Below the pieces are notes generated by a model. It had not been told where the DNA came from. It made no database searches and was given only the letters and a program-made list of their open reading frames with translations. Shown one piece after another: positions 26,951 through 34,946 of a DNA stretch of 51,197 nucleotides; position 1 is the stretch's first letter; each line of letters opens with the position of its first letter. Source of the stretch: Colwellia sp. (lineage in GTDB: Bacteria > Pseudomonadota > Gammaproteobacteria > Enterobacterales > Alteromonadaceae); NCBI GenBank assembly GCA_002733765.1, contig NVWU01000020.1, positions 6,713-57,909 of the forward strand, in the 5' to 3' direction. Made by a program: the position numbers and the translations under genes.

Positions 26951-27355
26951 CTACCCCTTCGCAGCAGCAATGGAGATTCTAAGACCACTTCCTGCCTCTT
27001 TAATTGCATCCATTACTTTAACAACAACACCATGTTTAGCATCTTTGTCAGCTTGAATAATAACAACATCAGTTGGTTGTTCAGCAAGTAACTTTTCAAT
27101 TCTTGCCCCAACACGTTCGATGTCAACACGGCCTTTATCTAACCAAATTTCACCATTATCTTTAATTGCAATAAATATATTGGCATTTTTCTGTTTGGTT
27201 TGATTGGCTGCTTTTGGTTTATTAACTTCAATACCAGCTTCTTTAACAAAAGAAGTAGTTACTATGAAGAAGATCAGCATGATAAATACGATGTCGAGCA
27301 TCGGTGTCATATCAATTACCGCTTCTTCGTCCTCACGAATTTTTCTACGTGTCAT
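26951..27355 (-). CDS. exbD2: ExbD2 biopolymer transporter
   Basis: Protein of 134 aa with a cytoplasmic N-terminus, one transmembrane helix containing the essential Asp21 (DMTPMLDIVFIMLIFF) and a periplasmic C-terminal domain. Works with ExbB2 as the proton-driven motor for TonB2. Twelve bases separate it from exbB2. Confidence 0.92.
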   Translation of the reverse strand: MTRRKIREDEEAVIDMTPMLDIVFIMLIFFIVTTSFVKEAGIEVNKPKAANQTKQKNANIFIAIKDNGEIWLDKGRVDIERVGARIEKLLAEQPTDVVIIQADKDAKHGVVVKVMDAIKEAGSGLRISIAAAKG

Positions 27356-27367
27356 GAATATATCTCT

Positions 27368-27892
27368 CTAGTGATGAGGTAAACTGTCAACCAGTTTAGC
27401 CTTTGCTAGTTTAAGTTTTGCGTCTAATCTTGAACTAAAAAACACGCCTGATAACGCTGCTACCATACCCGCCATTGTCGGAATAGTCGCTTGTGATATA
27501 CCAGCGGCCATTAAGCGCGGATTACCAGTACCTTGTTCTGCCATTGTTTCAAATACACCAATCATACCGGTTACTGTTCCCAGTAAACCAATAAGAGGAC
27601 ACATAGCCACTAAGGTTCTTATGGTAATCATATTTCGATCAAGTAATTCTGATGCTTCGGATATCCAAGTTTCTCTAATTCGATGTGCATACCAAGACGT
27701 ACTGTCTATGCGCTTATCCCAACGAGAGATAATATCATCTCTCATTTTAGGGTAAACCGATGTTAAGAACCAATAACGCTCTATCATCAATATCCACATC
27801 AAAAAAAGTGCTAAGGCAACAGCGTAAAGTACGTTACCGCCAGTCGCAACAAACCCCCTGACAGATTCCCAAAGCTCTATCAGGAATAACAT
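27368..27892 (-). CDS. exbB2: ExbB2 MotA/TolQ/ExbB proton channel
   Basis: Protein of 174 aa with three transmembrane helices and the conserved MCPLIGLLGTVTGMIGVFETMA and PTMAGMVAALSGVFFSSRL blocks. Its ATG overlaps the TAA of ttpC by one base (TAATG), so the two are translationally coupled. Forms the stator complex of the TonB2 system. Confidence 0.92.
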   Translation of the reverse strand: MLFLIELWESVRGFVATGGNVLYAVALALFLMWILMIERYWFLTSVYPKMRDDIISRWDKRIDSTSWYAHRIRETWISEASELLDRNMITIRTLVAMCPLIGLLGTVTGMIGVFETMAEQGTGNPRLMAAGISQATIPTMAGMVAALSGVFFSSRLDAKLKLAKAKLVDSLPHH

Positions 27893-29241
27893 TATGTAGA
27901 CTCCTTCTCTGCAAGAGAAGCAATTAAGCCTGCACTTTGTTCATCTAATTTTTGTAAAATAGATTTAGCTTTACCGGCAACAACTGAGTGGATAAGAATC
28001 AATGGCAATGCACAAATCAAACCTAAAGCAGTAGTTACAAGGGCAAGAGATATATCACCAGCCATGATTTTCGGGTCACCAGTACCAAATAAGGTAATAG
28101 TTTGGAAAGTCATGATCATACCGATAACCGTACCTAATAGACCCATTAGAGGGGCAATAGCAGCAAACATTTTGATTAAGTTTACGCCACGATCTATTTG
28201 AGGTGTTTCACGTAAAATACCTTCATCAAGTTTTAGCTCTAATGTTTCAGCATCAACACTTTTGTTTTCATGGTAAATTTTAAGTAAACGACCTAGCGGG
28301 TTATTATCATTAGGCACTTCAAGGTTTTTCTCTTGTGCTTTAATTTTAGCGCTCATGCTACCTAGAACAATCATACGTTCAAGCGCAATTAATACACCAA
28401 CAATGAATAATACTGTGATGGCATAACCAACTTCTGCACCTTCATGGAAGAATTCTTCTAAGGTTTTCTTGCGAGTCTCAAGCGCTAAGATACCACCGCG
28501 TGAAGGATCAACATAAACAGCAGAATATCCAGAATTACTGTTAAAGAAGTTTGATGCGGTTGCAGCAATATAACCTGCTGGTTGTTTAGGTAAAGGTTGA
28601 ACTTGACCCACTTCATCATTATAAGTTAAATAGCCATTGTCTGAAACTAAGTTAAAAGTACCTAAACGCGTAATGGTTTCAGTAGATTTAGCACCATCTA
28701 GGTTAGTAACTTCAGCAGTAAACTGAGATATTTTACCTGATTGAGTCATTTCAGTTTGCAAAGCAAACCATAATTCTTCTAAGTCTTCTAAACTAGGGAT
28801 AGCTTTTGCGTTAGCAATACGGTTTAACGCTTCACCACGACCTGGGAATTCAGCACTGACAATTGACGTTGCAATTTGACCGTATGCACCAGCAGCAGCT
28901 GCACGACTTACGCCGAACATTTCACCTAACGTACCTGTCGCATTGTCTAACTCAACTTCCTTTTGTGCTAATTTAATCTCATTAGCAGCATATTCATTAG
29001 TTAAGCGTTTGTTACGTGCTTCTTGATTCGCTAATTCTTTTTTCGCTTTATTTAAAAGTGCTTTTTTATCGCTACGAGCATTTTTAAATTCAGCTTCACG
29101 TTTTTTATCAAGTTTAGCTTCTGATACACGATCAGCTTTAACTTGGTTAAGTAAATCATCTAACTGATTCGCTTGGGTTGTTGCTACTAAGCCAGCAGTC
29201 ATTATTGCGGCTAGCATTACAAAATTAATAACTTTTTTCAT
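27892..29241 (-). CDS. ttpC: TtpC, long ExbB-like TonB2 accessory protein
   Basis: Protein of 449 aa: signal peptide, a charged coiled coil (about 30-110), then membrane segments and a C-terminal MotA/TolQ/ExbB domain (FAAIAPLMGLLGTVIGMIMTFQ). This architecture is that of TtpC, which Vibrio TonB2 systems require for iron-siderophore uptake. It overlaps the DUF3450 gene by one base upstream and exbB2 by one base downstream. Confidence 0.9.
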   Translation of the reverse strand: MKKVINFVMLAAIMTAGLVATTQANQLDDLLNQVKADRVSEAKLDKKREAEFKNARSDKKALLNKAKKELANQEARNKRLTNEYAANEIKLAQKEVELDNATGTLGEMFGVSRAAAAGAYGQIATSIVSAEFPGRGEALNRIANAKAIPSLEDLEELWFALQTEMTQSGKISQFTAEVTNLDGAKSTETITRLGTFNLVSDNGYLTYNDEVGQVQPLPKQPAGYIAATASNFFNSNSGYSAVYVDPSRGGILALETRKKTLEEFFHEGAEVGYAITVLFIVGVLIALERMIVLGSMSAKIKAQEKNLEVPNDNNPLGRLLKIYHENKSVDAETLELKLDEGILRETPQIDRGVNLIKMFAAIAPLMGLLGTVIGMIMTFQTITLFGTGDPKIMAGDISLALVTTALGLICALPLILIHSVVAGKAKSILQKLDEQSAGLIASLAEKEST

Positions 29242-30020
29242 TATTTAGCTCCTGCTGCAAATACTGGTAATTTAGCTAAATCCATCGGAAGTTGCTTACG
29301 TGCCATAGCGATTGCATCTTTAATAGGTTTCAAATACTCGTCACCTAACTCTTCCCATGCACGGCTTTGGTTATTCCATAACCAAGAACGTTTACCATCT
29401 AAAGATTGTGCAACAAAAGCGATACGTCCCATATGAACGAAATCAGCCGTTAATGTAGTACCGTTAAAATCCATCTCTGCTTGGTAAGCATCAAAAATAG
29501 TACCGTAGCCCGCTTCAATTTCATACGCTTCAAGTACTAAACGAAATTGCTCAGACGTTGTAACGTTTGAGTCACTCATCACGTTACGTAAATTAGCAAC
29601 ACGCTCTTTACGACGTTCAATATTCATGGGAACATCTAATTCAATAAACTTTTCTAAGGTGTCTATCATCTTGTACATTAAAGGTACAACACCTTGTTTA
29701 ATTTTATCGATACCATCAATTTGCGTTTGCAACGAAGCAATGTTTGCTTTTTGATCATCAACCATACGTTGTACATGATCGTTATAACCACGAAGCACAT
29801 CACCTTCATCTACGGTGTTACGATATTCAGCAAGAAGATCTTGCGTTTGCTCGTATATAGTGTTGATTTTGGTTTGTGATTTAGCTGACTGCTTAAAAAT
29901 TTTAGCTTCAGCATTTTGAAGATCTGTTAGTGCATTGGCAGCAGCGATATTACTACCGGCTAATGCTAGTGCGCCAACCATCGCCGTGGCGATGAGGCTT
30001 TTATTACTTACTTTGGACAT
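29241..30020 (-). CDS. DUF3450 coiled-coil periplasmic protein
   Basis: First gene of the TonB2 operon. From the ATG at 30020 it encodes 259 aa (signal peptide ending AAANA, then a long coiled coil typical of DUF3450). An upstream in-frame start would add 24 residues without similarity; GGGA just before 30020 supports the shorter form. It always travels with ttpC in related genomes as far as I recall. Probably a periplasmic partner of TtpC; function not established. Confidence 0.83.
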   Translation of the reverse strand: MSKVSNKSLIATAMVGALALAGSNIAAANALTDLQNAEAKIFKQSAKSQTKINTIYEQTQDLLAEYRNTVDEGDVLRGYNDHVQRMVDDQKANIASLQTQIDGIDKIKQGVVPLMYKMIDTLEKFIELDVPMNIERRKERVANLRNVMSDSNVTTSEQFRLVLEAYEIEAGYGTIFDAYQAEMDFNGTTLTADFVHMGRIAFVAQSLDGKRSWLWNNQSRAWEELGDEYLKPIKDAIAMARKQLPMDLAKLPVFAAGAK

Positions 30021-30618
30021 AGTTCCCAACCAATTGCTATTTAAATTTTGATAACAATATTTTTTGTTACCGCAAATATAAAAATCTATCATTTTTATTA
30101 TGTGTACTTTTATATATACAACTAAAAAATCATCTCAAATGATAAACAAGCTATCAAGTTGAGCATATAAAGTTGTTTTCTTTTCTTTTCAGTTACAAAT
30201 AAAAAATATCATGTAAAAAACATTTAATTAAGTATTAAATATTCTATTAATTTACCATGATCTTTTTTGATTGCAACTTGTACAAAACGCCAAATAATAA
30301 CTTAAACATTTTGTTAACACATTTTATACTAACTCTTTCGTACTAAGTCAAATTTAATTGTTTTATTTCACTAAAATAATAAGTTTAACTAGTTCTGTTA
30401 ACTTTTCGCGGTTAAATATTATTCGAGATATATTCGAGATAAAGGCGGTTTAATCACAAAGATAAAATGATAGATAAAGTAATTTAAATGTTAATACTTC
30501 GTAAGTTTTATTTAAAACACACCTTTTTTGAGTAAAACAGTACAAATTCTACAGATATTTACTGATAATAACGTTAAGATGATGACCATATTTACTATTG
30601 AATCTTATAGGGTATTAA
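30021..30618. other. 598-base divergent promoter region
   Basis: Very AT-rich gap between the TonB2 operon (minus) and priC (plus). I see no good Fur box. A tandem 11-base repeat ATTCGAGATA(T/A) occupies 30421-30442, about one helical turn per unit, and could be a protein-binding site. No ORF or RNA gene recognised. Confidence 0.4.
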
Positions 30619-31251
30619 GTGAATTCAATCGAGCGTTTAACTGATGTATTAATACATTTAGCCGTAGATGCAAAACAAATCGACATTCAAAATGCTCAAA
30701 ACAAATCTCATCGGTTAATTGAAAACAATAATTTATTTTCTCCTACGTTATTTTTTAGTCAAAGTGATCGTTACTTACCTTACGTAGAAGAAATTGAACG
30801 TAGATTAGCTGAATTCACACGATTAGTCGCAACCAATAAAATAGCATTATCAAAAATATTATTAGAGCACTTAGAACAACAAATATCTGCAATATCAAAT
30901 GCATTACATGCAAATTCAACCATCCATCAAGCAGCAAAACTAAGTTTGGATGCTAATAAAAAAATAAGAATTAAAAAAGCTAAAGCAAAACAGGTCAATA
31001 AATACAGAGATTTGGCCAAAACATTAGTTTTAAATAGCCACCAACTTTATCAAAAATTAACAGAACATCATGAGTTTGAACGGCGTCTAATGGATATGCT
31101 TATGGAGAAAGAGCGACAAAGGTTAAAATGTAAAAAACATGAAAGTGAAAAGTTATCTTATGAAGTACTAACGCTACACCAACGCCTTGGCCGTTGCCGT
31201 AAAGCTATTTCAATTATTGAACGCGATATTGAGCTAACAGAAAAACGCTAG
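30619..31251 (+). CDS. priC: Primosomal replication protein PriC
   Basis: Helical protein of 210 aa that helps reload DnaB at stalled forks. It starts at GTG, with AGGG six bases upstream. The C-terminal blocks HHEFERRLMDML and LHQRLGRCRKAISIIERDIE match the E. coli PriC core. Lys/Arg-rich helices in the middle (KKIRIKKAKAKQ) fit binding to single-stranded DNA. Confidence 0.83.
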   Translation: MNSIERLTDVLIHLAVDAKQIDIQNAQNKSHRLIENNNLFSPTLFFSQSDRYLPYVEEIERRLAEFTRLVATNKIALSKILLEHLEQQISAISNALHANSTIHQAAKLSLDANKKIRIKKAKAKQVNKYRDLAKTLVLNSHQLYQKLTEHHEFERRLMDMLMEKERQRLKCKKHESEKLSYEVLTLHQRLGRCRKAISIIERDIELTEKR

Positions 31252-31298
31252 TATTTTACCTACACTAACGTTAATCTCTGCTCTGTGTAAAGAATATT

Positions 31299-31382
31299 GA
31301 TGTCATCCTCATGGGGTCTACATCAAGGATCTTTCGCTAAACGTCCGAGGTTCCGGCTTAACAATCACCGGAATGATGATAC
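31299..31382. repeat. Possible degenerate dispersed palindromic repeat
   Basis: The gap before the comFB-like gene reads like a worn inverted repeat, with TGTCATCC on the left and CCGGAATGATGA on the right, around GGATCTTTCGCTAAAC. Only one copy is in the window, so the call rests on general resemblance. Confidence 0.3.
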
Positions 31383-31400
31383 TAATTTTGAAGGATATGT

Positions 31401-31673
31401 ATGAAAATTTCTGATGACATTCATAATTACTATGAAAAACTAGTGACTCATTACTTTGCTTTAGGCAAATTTGATGAAAAATATGATGATGATTTTTTAG
31501 CCGATTTAACCTGCGTAGTACTAAATCAACTACCCACTCGCTATATTCGTCACGAAGTAGATATGGCTTTTTATTTACCAGCTTCAGAGCGATTTGAAAT
31601 GGAAGCAAAAGTAAAAAAAGCGATTAGCAAAGCAATAGAATTTATGAATATTCATCGTAAGTCGAGCGAATAA
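31401..31673 (+). CDS. ComFB-family protein
   Basis: Protein of 90 aa with the late-competence ComFB signature: DIHNYYEKLVTHYF near the N-terminus and DLTCVVLNQLPTRYIRH in the middle. AAGGA six bases before the ATG supports the start. Some ComFB proteins have been reported to bind cyclic dinucleotides, so a second-messenger role is possible but is inference here. It is 150 bases downstream of priC on the same strand. Confidence 0.8.
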   Translation: MKISDDIHNYYEKLVTHYFALGKFDEKYDDDFLADLTCVVLNQLPTRYIRHEVDMAFYLPASERFEMEAKVKKAISKAIEFMNIHRKSSE

Positions 31674-32217
31674 ACTATAGTGTCGAGAAACATTTATATT
31701 ATCAATATGTTCTTCACTATTTTTTAGCTGACTTGTAAATGGGATAGTAGCCTAATCAGCACAGATAAATACACTATCTAATGATAGATACTAATCGCTT
31801 CTTAAGCTTACGATAAAGAGAATAGAAGCATACGAATCAGTGAGTATACTGTAGCTAGTTATATACCTGTTACCATTTAAAGTGCAAAATTTCATCCTAA
31901 ATTAAAATACCTTAAGCAGGAGAAATAATTTAAACATAATCATTCTATGCTTTGATTATTTGACGCCGTATAAAGTCATTGTAATCTCATCAAAAAAGCG
32001 CTTGTGCAATATCATTTCATCGTTACGGAACTTATAATGAAATAACTCAAGTACTCTGAAAAATCACCTTAATTGATAAAGGGGACAGCCTAAAACAGAT
32101 GATAGCTCATACAATTTAACAATGTTATAGAGATACTTATAATTAACCATTCTATAAACCAGTCAATTTATCCTTATTGTCAATCTGATAGAAAAACCGC
32201 AGAGCTATTTGTTATAC
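31674..32217. other. 544-base intergenic region with a solo terminal-repeat-like sequence
   Basis: No ORF is seen. Positions 31860-31893 begin TATATACCTGTT and then keep partial similarity to the outer end of the 7734-7997 element, so this may be a relic end. The remainder is featureless, and a small RNA cannot be excluded. Confidence 0.35.
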
Positions 32218-32505
32218 CTATTTCTTTTTGTTTTTTTGTGCTTGTTTCTTGGCTTTTTTAATGGCCGATTTTTTAGCTGTCTTTTTCATAGCCGCCTTCT
32301 CTGCCTTTGCTTTGCTAAGATTACGAGCTGCACTTTTAAGTTCATGCTTGGCTTTTCTCACTTGCGTCTCAGTAGACTCTGCAAGTTCAGAAGCTTTCTT
32401 GGCTTGAGCCGCAGCCTTTTGTGCGTCTTTCAATGCTTCTTCAACTTGTTGCCCGCTTTTCTTAAGTGCACTTTCCAGTTTTTGCATTAATTTTTTTTCT
32501 TTCAT
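32218..32505 (-). CDS. Lys/Ala-rich small protein downstream of ppk2
   Basis: Protein of 95 aa, about one third lysine and one quarter alanine, wholly helical and coiled-coil-like, with a histone-H1-like tail (KKTAKKSAIKKAKKQAQKNKKK). AGGA eight bases before the ATG argues that it is a real gene. It follows ppk2 by 50 bases on the same strand. A role in binding polyphosphate or DNA is inference only. Confidence 0.62.
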   Translation of the reverse strand: MKEKKLMQKLESALKKSGQQVEEALKDAQKAAAQAKKASELAESTETQVRKAKHELKSAARNLSKAKAEKAAMKKTAKKSAIKKAKKQAQKNKKK

Positions 32506-32555
32506 GTTAAGTTTCCTGATAATTTCTTAGTTTACATACTGATATTTGATAAGGC

Positions 32556-33425
32556 TTAGCCTTTACTATTTACATATAATTTTGATTCTGAACCGATAAT
32601 AAGAGGGTCAGCTGGGTAGACTACATCATGATCCTTATTCGGATAATCTAGCGCACTCAAAAAGTGGCGCATGCAATTGATACGCGCACGTTTTTTATCG
32701 TCAGAACGTACTACCGTCCAAGGTGAGTCTTTGGTGTCTGTATGAAACATCATGGCTTTTTTGGCTTCAGAATAATCATCCCACTTTTCTAATGATGCCA
32801 TATCCACCGGACTGAGTTTCCATTGTTTGAGTGGATCATTTTGACGTGACTTAAAACGTCTAAATTGTTCAACTCGGCTAGAAGAAAACCAGTATTTAAA
32901 AAGCTTAATACCATCGTTTACAAGCATACGCTCAAGTTCAGGGGCTTGACGAAGAAATTCAAGATATTCCTGATCACTACAAAACCCCATCACCTTTTCA
33001 ACACCCGCTCTATTATACCAAGAGCGATCGAACATAATGATTTCACCTTTCGTTGGTAGGTGTTCAATGTAGCGCTGAAAATACCATTGATTACGTTCTC
33101 TTGCGTTTGGCTTTTCTAATGCAACAACGTGAGCTCCCCGAGGATTCAAGTGTTCCGTAAAGCGTTTTATCGTCCCTCCTTTTCCTGCAGCATCTCGTCC
33201 TTCAAATAAAATAACAATTCGCTGTTTAGTATCTTTCACCCAGCCCTGCATTTTTAATAATTCGATTTGCAACTCGTGCTTTTCACGCTCATAGTCGAGC
33301 ACTGAAATTTTTGTTTTGTAGGGATAACTACCATCAGCATTCCATTCAATTCTGCCATTACGGGCGTTCAAATCGAAAGTAATACCAGAGTTCACTAGCA
33401 ATTTATCGTTACATTTTTGGTCCAT
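32556..33425 (-). CDS. ppk2: Polyphosphate kinase 2
   Basis: PPK2-family kinase of 289 aa transferring phosphate between polyphosphate and nucleotides. Walker A is GRDAAGKGG (76-84), the Walker B/lid block is MFDRSWYNRAG (D133, R134), and FKYWFSSSRVEQFRRFKSR is conserved. The ATG at 33425 has GAGGA five bases upstream; a TTG 11 codons earlier lacks similarity. It belongs to the class that makes nucleoside triphosphates from polyphosphate, or the reverse; direction cannot be read from sequence. Confidence 0.92.
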   Translation of the reverse strand: MDQKCNDKLLVNSGITFDLNARNGRIEWNADGSYPYKTKISVLDYEREKHELQIELLKMQGWVKDTKQRIVILFEGRDAAGKGGTIKRFTEHLNPRGAHVVALEKPNARERNQWYFQRYIEHLPTKGEIIMFDRSWYNRAGVEKVMGFCSDQEYLEFLRQAPELERMLVNDGIKLFKYWFSSSRVEQFRRFKSRQNDPLKQWKLSPVDMASLEKWDDYSEAKKAMMFHTDTKDSPWTVVRSDDKKRARINCMRHFLSALDYPNKDHDVVYPADPLIIGSESKLYVNSKG

Positions 33426-33550
33426 TTTGTCCTCACAAAGCAATATGCTTTTGTCCAATACATATCATTGGTGCACATTAAATATATTTATACAGAGTAT
33501 CTAGATTCATTAAGAAACTTAGTGACTTATAAAACGCTTATTACCATATT

Positions 33551-33824
33551 ATACCAATTGAATTAATGAATGCACCACTTAGCGAGAATGAAAAGGCTTA
33601 GAGGCAAGGCATTGATTTAGAGAATGGTTATTCCCTTATCAAAATCAATAACACCGCATGTAAGCCTTTACCTTTTATTAGGTACTCGCCCTTCGGGAGT
33701 TTCGTAGCAAACTGATAACATCACAAAATGAATGGAATATAGAATAACTCTGTTTAACTCATTTTATTTGCTCTAAGCTCACTACGTAACGCTATGTTGG
33801 TCGATTCATTATTTTAATTGGTAT
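33551..33824 (+). mobile_element. MITE-like element, family A copy 2 (274 bp)
   Basis: Inverted ends ATACCAATT.A..TAATGAAT and the complement ending AATTGGTAT agree at about 19 of 21 positions. The interior block 33602-33660 matches the reverse complement of 7886-7945. A further internal hairpin ACTCGCCCTTCGGGAGT is visible near 33685-33701. Non-coding, between ppk2 and the LysR gene. Confidence 0.75.
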
Positions 33825-33921
33825 TAGGTAATTCTAGCGCAGTAATGTATAGATTATGACACTCATCTAATGATAATATAAATTGTATTAACTTAACTTA
33901 ACGATAACTATAAGTAATCTT

Positions 33922-34812
33922 ATGAATATCACGCAATTAAGACTGTTCCGCGACATCGCCAGAGAATTGAGTTTTGTAAAAGTAGCTCAACAGAATCACA
34001 TTACCCAGCCTGCGGTTAGTGTGCATATAAAGAAGCTTGAAAATGAGCTTGGTAAAAAACTCTTTAGCCGTACACCCCATAATACTCAGTTGACCGCCGA
34101 TGGGGAAATAATTTTAGATGATGTGAAAGAGATCTTAAGATTATGTGAAGGCTTAAAAATCAGATCCAGTTATAGCCAAGGAATATTAGAGGGCAACATT
34201 CGTATCGCAGCAATACACAGCGTGGGTATGTATGAAATGGGTGATTTTTTGTCGTCATTCATGCAATCTTTTCCACGCGTTCATATTCATTTACAGTATC
34301 GCCGTGCTGATGAAATATATAGATTGTTGGGTAAAGAGGTTATTGATATTGGAATGGTCGCATATCCTGAAAAACGAACAAATATAGTATCAACATCATG
34401 CGGAGAAGATGATCTCGTTTTGATTACCCATCCTAGACACATGCTTGCACGTAGAAAATCAGTTTTACTAAAACATATTCAAGATCAAAATTTTATAGCA
34501 TTTGAGTCGGGCATTCCAACGCGTGAAGCGATCGATGCTATTTTGTCTGAAAATAAAATTACCGTAAACAATCGTATGTCTAACGACAATATTTTTACTT
34601 TGAAAAAAGCAGTGGAAGCCGGAATTGGGATTTCTATTGTTCCCGCTAATTCAGTCGATGAAGAAGTACAAAAAGGAAGTATTGTTAGGTTGCCTATCCG
34701 CGATATTGAGCTAACTCGTCCAATCGCGTTATTACAACGAAAGAAGCATAAACCCAATAAACCATTGGAAGTATTTATTCACCGCATACTTGATTTTAAT
34801 CGTCAACGCTAA
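33922..34812 (+). CDS. LysR-family transcriptional regulator
   Basis: Protein of 296 aa: winged helix-turn-helix in residues 1-60 (FRDIARELSFVKVAQQNHITQPAVSVHIKKLE) and a periplasmic-binding-like effector domain from about 90. It looks like the CysB/CbbR branch. It is isolated, with ppk2 divergent on one side across a MITE-like element and the dmp-type cluster convergent on the other, so its target cannot be assigned; it could regulate the catabolic genes. Confidence 0.88.
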   Translation: MNITQLRLFRDIARELSFVKVAQQNHITQPAVSVHIKKLENELGKKLFSRTPHNTQLTADGEIILDDVKEILRLCEGLKIRSSYSQGILEGNIRIAAIHSVGMYEMGDFLSSFMQSFPRVHIHLQYRRADEIYRLLGKEVIDIGMVAYPEKRTNIVSTSCGEDDLVLITHPRHMLARRKSVLLKHIQDQNFIAFESGIPTREAIDAILSENKITVNNRMSNDNIFTLKKAVEAGIGISIVPANSVDEEVQKGSIVRLPIRDIELTRPIALLQRKKHKPNKPLEVFIHRILDFNRQR

Positions 34813-34946
34813 TGATGGAACTTTGATAAAGATTCAATAATGTTAAGAATTTCTATCGCTTCATTCATTATTTTTGGAGCAACGCCATCAGCTAGAAGAT
34901 GGCATATTATATACCCAAAAGTCACCTTTCTTTGTAATCATTAAAT

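Noticed and set aside
30021..30618. Fur box upstream of the TonB2 operon
   Set aside because: I looked for the 19-bp consensus and found only short partial matches.
32085..32098. GGGGACAG-type REP relic
   Set aside because: A short match to a motif often seen near RAYT elements, but without a palindrome or second copy.
32209..32490. Open frame opposite the Lys/Ala-rich gene
   Set aside because: It is the Phe/Leu/Cys-rich mirror of a Lys/Ala-rich coding strand and has no ribosome-binding site or similarity.
34884..34903. Terminator between the LysR and DmpR-like genes
   Set aside because: Stem of six pairs with an eight-base loop and no T-run; too weak to call.
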